Positions 6,939-13,363 of a DNA stretch of 38,338 bases are shown piece by piece. Position numbers and translations under genes: made by a program. The notes beneath the pieces are model-generated. The model was not told the DNA's origin, did not search any database, and saw only the letters and a program-made list of their open reading frames with translations. The DNA is from a virus. Numbering within the stretch: position 1 is the stretch's first letter; each line of letters begins with the position of its first letter. The stretch is taken from positions 1 through 38,338 of IMG/VR virus record IMGVR_UViG_3300044949_001953, one strand, 5' to 3'.

Positions 6939-8443
6939 GGCACTTGGCTCATGGCTTGGAATATTTCTGGATGACTTTGAGCAAAGTTTTGTGCTCTAAT
7001 AGAATCCAATTTGTTCATGTATTCCACAAAGTTTTTACCAGTGTGGGTAGGATCTTCCACTAGACCAGCAGCCAAGTCCCTCAACGATTCATAAGGAGAT
7101 TGAGCAAATTTAGACTTGACCAATCTCACTGCTGCCGGTGTCATACAATCGATGTTGAGAGATTCAGGTTGACGCAGAAACTGCCAGCCAACACCCACAT
7201 TTAACTCTTTGGCATAGTCAAACAATTCGTCGAGATACAAAATGTTTTGAATGTTCACAGTAGGGTTGAGTATTACTTCAAAACGTTCTGGTTGAATTAG
7301 CGCAACATATTTTCTAACATTGGCATCGATTGCTTCCCACACACCACCTCGTTGGATTTCGAATCTTGGACCAACATCGTCGATGCTTATTTGTATTCGA
7401 ACTTTTTGAAACTTTTGTAAAAAGTCGACGATTTTTTGATTCCACACACTGCCATTGGTATTGAACACAATAGTAATATGATTAGAATGTCCAGAATCCA
7501 CAATGTGAGTCAATGCCTCTGTGATACCTTTCATCATCAACGGTTCTCCGCCTAGTATGTGGAGAAACTCCAGATGATCCAAGCAGCCGTTGACTAGTTT
7601 TAAAATGTTGTCATACCCATTTTGAGAACGACGATTTAAGTTTATCTTGAGAGTTGATTTGTAAGTTTTTTGTTGAAGCTCTTCGACTGCAATTGCACTA
7701 CTGCTTCGTGAGTTACAAATTCTGCATTTAAAGTTGCAGATATTAGAAGGAGAAATGCTGAGAAATTGCAATTCAGGATTGTCATATAAAGTTTGATATT
7801 TCAAATCGCTAAACATGTTTGACATTATATGTCTGTGACTGGGTAATCCTTGACGTTCTTTATCCCAACAAACATCACAATCTTTGATGCGATTTCCTTG
7901 TCTAAACTGTTCTCTGATGTTTGCAATAACACCATTGGTAAATGTCTGCATTAAATTTTGGTCGGCAGGCTGAGATATATCTGACACATACTTACAGCAT
8001 GGTCTTACCGCACCGTCGATGTCTACATCGAGACTGTGAAATGGCATCACGCACCTAACATCAACAGGAACAATACTACTGTCAATGATTGTGCCAGTAT
8101 AGTTGAGCGTAACCTGCTGATGTCGCATGACCTGAGCATCAAACCCATACCTCTGGTTAGCAGACTCGAGCTTGGCGGTGATATCCCAAGGAGTGCAAAA
8201 TACAATAAACCAGTTGCTGATATTATGGTCTGAGCCTGCTTTTTGAATGTGATCTAGTAGTTTTTGACTTGGCTCTTCTGAACTGTAGAATATCAGTCTT
8301 TGATTTGGTTGATATTCTTCCTGACAATGTTGTGAAAACAGTTGGTATACTTCACTGTGTCTAGCACCAATATCGGCTAGGTTAGCAAAGCATACCAACT
8401 CATATGTTTGTTCTAGTTCTTGCCTAAGTTCGTGATCAGTCAT
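6935..8443 (-). CDS. Radical SAM/SPASM-like protein
   Basis: A 502-aa protein. The radical SAM cluster motif CNFKCRIC gives C236, C240 and C243 (CX3CX2C). It is followed by a GGEP motif in ILGGEPLMM (about residue 300) for SAM binding and an FNTNGS strand. Ahead of the core, a segment with PCCKYVSD (about 150-157) and DCDVCWDKE (about 190-198) looks like a SPASM/twitch-type auxiliary cluster placed N-terminally. The first 120 residues are not recognised. Proteins of this arrangement occur in phages and in peptide- or glycan-modifying loci; the substrate is unknown. The start overlaps the gp55-like stop by eight bases, so it is co-transcribed with the late sigma factor from the 9362-9389 promoter. 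Confidence 0.8.
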   Translation of the reverse strand: MTDHELRQELEQTYELVCFANLADIGARHSEVYQLFSQHCQEEYQPNQRLIFYSSEEPSQKLLDHIQKAGSDHNISNWFIVFCTPWDITAKLESANQRYGFDAQVMRHQQVTLNYTGTIIDSSIVPVDVRCVMPFHSLDVDIDGAVRPCCKYVSDISQPADQNLMQTFTNGVIANIREQFRQGNRIKDCDVCWDKERQGLPSHRHIMSNMFSDLKYQTLYDNPELQFLSISPSNICNFKCRICNSRSSSAIAVEELQQKTYKSTLKINLNRRSQNGYDNILKLVNGCLDHLEFLHILGGEPLMMKGITEALTHIVDSGHSNHITIVFNTNGSVWNQKIVDFLQKFQKVRIQISIDDVGPRFEIQRGGVWEAIDANVRKYVALIQPERFEVILNPTVNIQNILYLDELFDYAKELNVGVGWQFLRQPESLNIDCMTPAAVRLVKSKFAQSPYESLRDLAAGLVEDPTHTGKNFVEYMNKLDSIRAQNFAQSHPEIFQAMSQVP

Positions 8444-9338
8444 CGTGGGTGGTCACAGCCCCGCTCATTTCTGCCATTGTTTTAGAACCTGCATTTTGGC
8501 GAGTCCAGCTTGGGTTCAGCCCGTTCATTTCCAAGATGTCATCGCGGATGTTCTGCATTTTCTTTTCAATGTTCAGGATACGAGTAAAGCTGTTAGTGAT
8601 AGCGGCAGTATAATACGCAAAAGGGTTCTGCGATTTTGACTCGTCAAACTGGAGTCCAATTTGACTGAGTTGCAGCAGGGCCTGTCCCCGCATTTCTTCG
8701 TTGTAGGTGTATCCACGCCAGTTGCTCCTTGTGGCATAACGCTCGCATAACTTCATAAACATCATGGCCAACTTGCGAGTCATTTCGCCGTGATCTTTGG
8801 AGAATTCTCCAGTGGCCAAATCGCCTCGCCAGTGACTGCGGCCAACTATGAACGGCTGTTTGGCATCGTCCAGCCTGTAGTGTTCAAAGGGCGGAAAGTT
8901 CACACGCATTTTGGTGGTATCCTGTGGAACATCCACCAGTTCAATATCCACATCTTGTTCGGTTTCTATTAGATCTTCAAACTCCAGGATGTCTTCGATC
9001 TTGCGTTTCTTTTGCTGTGACTTGGGAATTTTTTTAGGAGCAGCAGGTATGTGATCCCAACACGTGACTCTAAACACCAGTTCAGTGTGCGCAATTTTTT
9101 TGTCGTTGACTTCTTGTCCAGTTTCTCGTTTGAGTCGGTCTGCACGGTTGCGTCGTGCTTCGGCGATGGTGCGTTGATTGATTTTGCTCAAACTGGGCAC
9201 AATGAGATCATACTGATGATCGTTGACTCGATCTCGAAACCAGCAGTAGGTGTTTTTACTGAAATGTATTTCTTTGAGTATGTCTCTGTTGTTGAGATAA
9301 TTTGTTTTGGCCGGGGTTCTTGTTGGTGTGTCAGACAC
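8436..9338 (-). CDS. gp55-like late-transcription sigma factor with N-terminal extension
   Basis: A 300-aa protein. The stretch from about 205 to 285 (YATRSNWRGYTYNEEM, then SKSQNPFAYYTAAITNSF and an EKKMQNIRDD helix) matches the sigma-like core of T4 gp55, which directs host RNA polymerase to late promoters with an AT-rich -10 element and no -35. T4 gp55 is 185 aa, so about 115 extra residues are present. They include a basic stretch (about 60-75) and a lysine-rich then acidic segment (about 100-135). The start is GTG at 9338, chosen for an AGGAG site seven bases upstream. It is the first gene after a consensus sigma70 promoter and faces a late promoter in the same intergenic gap, consistent with early or middle expression of the late switch. 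Confidence 0.85.
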   Translation of the reverse strand: MSDTPTRTPAKTNYLNNRDILKEIHFSKNTYCWFRDRVNDHQYDLIVPSLSKINQRTIAEARRNRADRLKRETGQEVNDKKIAHTELVFRVTCWDHIPAAPKKIPKSQQKKRKIEDILEFEDLIETEQDVDIELVDVPQDTTKMRVNFPPFEHYRLDDAKQPFIVGRSHWRGDLATGEFSKDHGEMTRKLAMMFMKLCERYATRSNWRGYTYNEEMRGQALLQLSQIGLQFDESKSQNPFAYYTAAITNSFTRILNIEKKMQNIRDDILEMNGLNPSWTRQNAGSKTMAEMSGAVTTHDD

Positions 9339-9345
9339 AGGCAGT

Positions 9346-9350
9346 CTCCT
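9346..9350 (-). promoter_or_regulatory. Ribosome binding site deciding a GTG start
   Basis: The minus strand reads AGGAG followed by seven bases and GTG (9338). No ATG is better placed, so this site fixes the GTG as the start of the gp55-like gene. Confidence 0.75.
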
Positions 9351-9361
9351 ATAGATTACTT

Positions 9362-9389
9362 ATTATAACACAAAAGTGTGAGTTGTCAA
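9362..9389 (-). promoter_or_regulatory. Consensus sigma70 promoter of the leftward array
   Basis: The minus strand carries a perfect TTGACA (9384-9389), a 16-base spacer and a perfect TATAAT (9362-9367). The start site would be near 9355, leaving a short leader with the AGGAG site of the gp55-like gene. The spacer holds a small inverted repeat (ACAC, TTTT, GTGT) that could be an operator. A match this strong suggests early transcription by unmodified host polymerase. Confidence 0.85.
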
Positions 9390-9420
9390 CTCTAAGATAA
9401 ACTGAGTCTATTTTGATTTG

Positions 9421-9428
9421 GGTAAATA
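9421..9428 (+). promoter_or_regulatory. Late promoter (GGTAAATA), leaderless geometry
   Basis: GGTAAATA lies in the divergent gap with its last A six bases before the A of the ATG at 9434. T4 late promoters are TATAAATA centred about 10 bp upstream of the start site, so the predicted first base is the A of the start codon. The same motif recurs before four other rightward genes in this window. Confidence 0.7.
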
Positions 9429-9433
9429 AAGAT

Positions 9434-9820
9434 ATGCAAACCGAATATCAAGAACAGCAAACTTCAACACCTGAGCCCACAGTGATTGGTCCGCCTGCAA
9501 GTGGCCCTCAGCTGCCGTTTAGTGCCCTGGCCCGGGTCAAGAATATTCAGGCTGAAAATATTTTTATCAAAGCATCTTGGATACCCAAAAACATAAAATT
9601 CTACAACAAACGAACCCCAGATGAGCATGTGGTCATACTGGCACAAGGCGAGATTGTGGTCTTTGACAAAGACAACAATGGCATCAGATACATTGCTCCG
9701 GCCAGCACAGTAATCCCGGCCAACACGCGATTTGCAGCTTACACACTGGAAGACTGTGTGTTATACTGTGTGCATGGCACTTTGGAAACTGATCCAGAGG
9801 TGTTGGACAAAACATACTAA
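9434..9820 (+). CDS. Cupin-like small protein, first late gene
   Basis: A 128-aa protein from the ATG at 9434; a TTG-initiated extension from 9413 would read through the promoter motif. After a Pro/Gln-rich 30-residue leader it forms a run of predicted beta strands (FIKASWIP, VVILAQGEIVVFD, YIAPASTVIPANT, CVLYCVHGTL). The glycine turns and strand order are those of a single cupin barrel, but the usual metal-binding histidine set is not evident. The function is unknown; cupin-like proteins of this size occur among phage late genes. A late promoter is fused to the start codon and no Shine-Dalgarno site is seen. Confidence 0.6.
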   Translation: MQTEYQEQQTSTPEPTVIGPPASGPQLPFSALARVKNIQAENIFIKASWIPKNIKFYNKRTPDEHVVILAQGEIVVFDKDNNGIRYIAPASTVIPANTRFAAYTLEDCVLYCVHGTLETDPEVLDKTY

Positions 9821-9835
9821 GAAAAACAAAAAATT

Positions 9836-12800
9836 ATGAGTGGTGAAGGATTTACAATTACCGGTAGCGATTTGTTCTCCGGCGACTTTGCTGTGAGTTC
9901 AGTGACTGATACTGCTGGCGCCGAATACATAACTGGATCGCTTGACCTTGATGTATCTAATTTTGCCAGCAGCTTTGATGTTCCCTACGAGGATTTAGGA
10001 GGCTTCGGCCCCTATCAACAAGCCGGCAGCCTGGCAGGCGACAAGATCTACAACGATTTTTTCAATGCGGGGGGATATATAGACGGCGCCAAAGCAGCGC
10101 AAACACCAGGATATGGATTTCCCGATACGCTGGAAAACTTTGGCCCCCCGGTGCTCAGCCCTGCCGAAGCATCAGCAGCAGCAGCAGCATTTGGTGAAAT
10201 AGGCCCGGGCGCTTTTGGCCCCGAGGTGGTCGACCGTGTGGGAGTGATCACCCCTGGCGAAGTAGCGCGAAACGCAGCGCTAGCATTTGGTGAAATAGGC
10301 CCGGGCAGTGCCGGTTTTAGTCTCACACAATTTGTCTCACAGATTCAAACTGATTTTACAGGATTTCTCAAAGGGGCTCAAGAAGCACAACAGTTTTTGA
10401 ACAGAGCAGCACCAGTGGTCAACTTGGTCAGCGGTATTTTAAGAGTTCCTAATCCATTGGCCCCAATTGCTGGTCTATTGAATCAAGCCACAGCAGTGGC
10501 TCAAGCAGGTAATGCTGTAGCAGGCCTGGCCGGCGACGCCACACGCAGCCTGCGCCCCACAACCGGCGCGCCAGTCCCTGTGCGAGGTGCTGATGGACTA
10601 TTCACAGTAACACTCCCAGCCGATCAAGTTCAGACCGGCGCAGCAACACCAGTTGTGGTAGATGCCCAGACACAGGCCAATTATGACGCTGCTCAAAGAA
10701 CTGTTCGAGAACTAGGCCCGCAGATTCAAATTGCAAGTGATGAACTTTTTAGGCAAGACGTCGATATTCTGAGAAATCAACAAAGAATTGCTGAACTACA
10801 AGCCGAATTGGAAAATCCTGCTGCCGACCTCACCCTAGATGAGCGAGGCACCCGAGAAATAACTATTCAAGCCCTAGAGGCCGAAACTGCTTTGCTCCGA
10901 GATGAACGAGCTGAAACTCTCCGATTGGGCCTGGAGAATGCTAGACAATTCAATGCTGCTGAACAAACCATTGCTACCGTCGATAGATCAGCAATTTCAG
11001 CGCCCCCTGTGCGAGGTGCTGATGGACTATTCACAGTAACACTCCCGGCCAATCAAGTTCAAACCTCTACAGCGACACCAGTTGTGGTAGATGCCCAGAC
11101 ACAGGCCAATTATGATGCTGCTCAAAGAACTGTTCGAGAACTAGGACCGCAACTTCGAATTACAAGTGATGAACTTGTAAGGCAAGACGACAATATTCTG
11201 AGAAATCAACGAAGAATCGACGAGCTACAGGCCGAATTGGAAACTGACGCCGAGCTCAACGAGCTTACCATAGAACAACGAGGCACCCGAGAAATAGAAA
11301 TTCAAGCCCTAGAGGCTGAAACTGCTTTGCTCCGAGACGAACGAGCTGAAACTTTCCGATTGGGCCTGGAGAATGCGAGCCAATTTACTGCTGCTGAACG
11401 AATCATTGCTACCGTCGATAGATCAGCAATTTCGGCGCCCCCTGTGGTTACATCAGCACCGGGTGGTGCACCAGAAGGTGCTTTGGTAGAGTTGAGTGAC
11501 GCTGCATCAACAGATCTTCGTCGTCGCACCATAGACCCCAGACTGGTTCCACTCCCGCCCAATGCACCCCCGCCTGATTATGACGCTGCTCGAAGAACAG
11601 TTCAAGAACTGGCGCCGACGGACCAAATTTTGCGACAACAGGTTGTAGATCAAGGCATACAGATCAAAGATAATAAAGATAGAATTGCCGAACTACAAGC
11701 CGAATTGGATAATGATCTTGAGCTCAGCCAGCTTACTCTAGAACAGCGGGGCACACGAGAAATAGAAATCCAAGCCCTGCAGGCTGAAACTGCTGTGCTC
11801 GAAGAACAACAAGTTGAAACTGCTAGATTGGCTCTTGAGACCTCTAGACAACTGGATGCTGCTCGAGAAGTTATTGCTACCACCGATGCTTCGGCAGTTT
11901 CTTCAGCTGGTGCGGTGCGTGGCACTGGACCTGCACCGTTTAGCACAGTCTACAATCCAACCACAAACACTTGGTCTATTCTGGACACAGCTACTGGCAC
12001 CACAGTGAGCACAGGGCTCACAGAACAACAGGCTAGGGATGCTCAAATAAGACTGGCCATTACTGCTGCATCAATTGCGCTGAAGTCTTTGCCTGGCGCA
12101 GTGGGCGCTCAAGACCCCAGGGTATCGACAGCACTCCAGCTTGCAGCTCAACTGGCACAAGTCAATACCGCTGCAGGCAGCAACATAGTCGCACAACAAA
12201 ATGCCGTTACTGCAGGACTAACAGACGCTGCCAGAAACCAGGCAGCGGTTCGCAGTCTACGAAACAACAAGGCACAGAGCACTGATTGGCGAGTAAGACT
12301 ACGCCTGGCGCCCAACAGTAACTATCTCTACAACGAACCCAGTGTTGGGCCATTCGGTCCAACCAATGGTCCTGGTATATTGGCAGCGTTGAGAGCCACA
12401 GACGGTGTTATTTTTCCTTACACGCCCAGCATCGAAACAGCATACAAGGCCAACTACGAAGCTTACGATTTAACACATTCTAACTATCGTGGTTATTTTT
12501 ATCGAAACAGCTATGTTGATGTCATTAACCTTCGTGCCACATTCACAGCACAGGATACCAATGAAGCCAATTATCTCTTGGCAGTGATACACTTTTTCCG
12601 CAGTGCAACCAAAATGTTCTATGGTCAAGATGCTAGTCTACGAGGTGCGCCACCGCCCCTGGTATACCTCAATGGCTACGGCAACTATCAGTTCAACGAG
12701 CATCCCTGTGTGATCAGTCAGTTCAATTATAATTTGCCACCAGACGTGGATTACATCCGGTGTCAGTCTTGGTTGAACAACAATACCAATCTACAACTGG

Positions 12801-13060
12801 CTCGACTACGTAGTCCAATTGCCAACAACCCCTTGGCATACAGCGTAAATAGATTGCTTAACAGCCGCTTGTTGCCTGGTGCCAAGGACTTTAGACCTTC
12901 TCTTGCCAACAATTTGGCCGATGGCGAACCCACATACGTTCCTACCAAAATGGAAATTTCTATATCATTGCTGCCAATTCAGAGCAGAGCACAAGTAAGC
13001 CAGAACTTCAGTGTCAAAGGATTTGCCGATGGCAACTTGCTCAAAGGAGGATACTGGTAA
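9836..13060 (+). CDS. Large virion protein with repeat coiled coils and candidate gp48-like C-terminus
   Basis: A 1074-aa protein of two parts. The C-terminal 258 residues (from about 817, TDWRVRLRLAP) hold a compact conserved-looking domain: GVIFPYTP, LTHSNYRGYFYRNSYVD, TAQDTNEANYLLAVIHFFRSATKMFYGQD, PPPLVYLNGYG and LPPDVDYIR. I associate this pattern with tail-tube-cap or baseplate proteins of marine T4-like phages, with gp48 the likeliest equivalent. The N-terminal 800 residues are Ala/Gly-rich and low in complexity. They contain three copies of a roughly 140-residue unit rich in Glu, Gln, Leu and Arg (starting near 248, 391 and 579) that should form coiled coils. No Shine-Dalgarno site is seen. 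Its stop overlaps the next ATG (TAATG). Confidence 0.65.
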   Translation: MSGEGFTITGSDLFSGDFAVSSVTDTAGAEYITGSLDLDVSNFASSFDVPYEDLGGFGPYQQAGSLAGDKIYNDFFNAGGYIDGAKAAQTPGYGFPDTLENFGPPVLSPAEASAAAAAFGEIGPGAFGPEVVDRVGVITPGEVARNAALAFGEIGPGSAGFSLTQFVSQIQTDFTGFLKGAQEAQQFLNRAAPVVNLVSGILRVPNPLAPIAGLLNQATAVAQAGNAVAGLAGDATRSLRPTTGAPVPVRGADGLFTVTLPADQVQTGAATPVVVDAQTQANYDAAQRTVRELGPQIQIASDELFRQDVDILRNQQRIAELQAELENPAADLTLDERGTREITIQALEAETALLRDERAETLRLGLENARQFNAAEQTIATVDRSAISAPPVRGADGLFTVTLPANQVQTSTATPVVVDAQTQANYDAAQRTVRELGPQLRITSDELVRQDDNILRNQRRIDELQAELETDAELNELTIEQRGTREIEIQALEAETALLRDERAETFRLGLENASQFTAAERIIATVDRSAISAPPVVTSAPGGAPEGALVELSDAASTDLRRRTIDPRLVPLPPNAPPPDYDAARRTVQELAPTDQILRQQVVDQGIQIKDNKDRIAELQAELDNDLELSQLTLEQRGTREIEIQALQAETAVLEEQQVETARLALETSRQLDAAREVIATTDASAVSSAGAVRGTGPAPFSTVYNPTTNTWSILDTATGTTVSTGLTEQQARDAQIRLAITAASIALKSLPGAVGAQDPRVSTALQLAAQLAQVNTAAGSNIVAQQNAVTAGLTDAARNQAAVRSLRNNKAQSTDWRVRLRLAPNSNYLYNEPSVGPFGPTNGPGILAALRATDGVIFPYTPSIETAYKANYEAYDLTHSNYRGYFYRNSYVDVINLRATFTAQDTNEANYLLAVIHFFRSATKMFYGQDASLRGAPPPLVYLNGYGNYQFNEHPCVISQFNYNLPPDVDYIRCQSWLNNNTNLQLARLRSPIANNPLAYSVNRLLNSRLLPGAKDFRPSLANNLADGEPTYVPTKMEISISLLPIQSRAQVSQNFSVKGFADGNLLKGGYW
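10187..10306 (+). repeat. 24-bp direct repeat pair
   Basis: An identical 24-base sequence occurs at 10187-10210 and 10283-10306, 96 bases apart and in frame. It encodes AFGEIGPG twice. It looks like a recent in-frame duplication or recombination inside the N-terminal part of the 1074-aa protein. Confidence 0.8.
10577..11905 (+). repeat. Three-copy in-frame repeat (about 429 bp unit)
   Basis: Copy 1 (10577-11005) and copy 2 (about 11006-11441) are nearly identical in DNA with a 429-bp period. Copy 3 (about 11569-11905) is more diverged and follows a linker of about 125 bp. Each encodes a YDAAxRTVxEL segment, a RIxELQAEL heptad stretch and a RGTREIxIQALxAET segment, ending in a DxSA(I/V)S motif. 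Confidence 0.85.
13043..13050 (+). promoter_or_regulatory. Strong Shine-Dalgarno site of the gp53-like gene
   Basis: AAAGGAGG lies nine bases before the ATG at 13060, inside the end of the preceding gene. It is the best match to the 16S rRNA tail among the starts checked here and contrasts with the late genes that lack any such site. Confidence 0.75.
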
Positions 13061-13362
13061 TGGCTGCTAACTACGATTCGACCAGTCCTTATTTCAACAC
13101 AGGATACACACAGTTCTATCTGGACGTCATGGTCAACAGACCCATACCCAAGCTTCCTGATGACATCGAGTGGGTGATCACTGAAACTTATCAGTATAGA
13201 CCTGATCTCTTGGCCTACGATCTTTATCAAACCTCCACACTTTGGTGGGTATTTTATCAACGAAATCCCAATACATTGCAGGCTCCGCCCTTGGATTTCA
13301 CAACTGGAACAACAATCTATTTGCCAAGTATTACCACTCTCCAACAAACGTTAGGATTCTAA
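13060..13362 (+). CDS. Baseplate wedge protein gp53-like (short)
   Basis: A 100-aa protein. The centre (residues 30-75) carries IPKLPDDIEWVITETYQYRPDLLAYDLYQTSTLWWVFYQRNP in consecutive blocks, the RPD...AYDLY...LWW...RN pattern of gp53-family baseplate wedge proteins and LysM-like tail proteins. A FTTGTTIYLPS strand ends it. T4 gp53 is 196 aa, so only the core is present. In T4, gp53 joins wedges around the hub. Translation is coupled to the upstream gene by TAATG. Confidence 0.7.
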   Translation: MAANYDSTSPYFNTGYTQFYLDVMVNRPIPKLPDDIEWVITETYQYRPDLLAYDLYQTSTLWWVFYQRNPNTLQAPPLDFTTGTTIYLPSITTLQQTLGF

Positions 13363-13363
13363 C

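Noticed and set aside
9413-9433. TTG-initiated upstream extension of the cupin-like gene
   Set aside because: It would place the late promoter motif inside the coding sequence. The ATG at 9434 sits at the predicted transcription start.
10577-11905. CRISPR array or insertion sequence as explanation for the repeats
   Set aside because: The repeats are long, in frame and diverged in the manner of protein repeats, with no spacers, terminal inverted repeats or transposase.
12846-12851. TAAATA inside the 1074-aa gene as a late promoter
   Set aside because: Over 200 bases from the next start and within codons for SVNRLL; likely chance, showing that the bare hexamer alone is not sufficient evidence.
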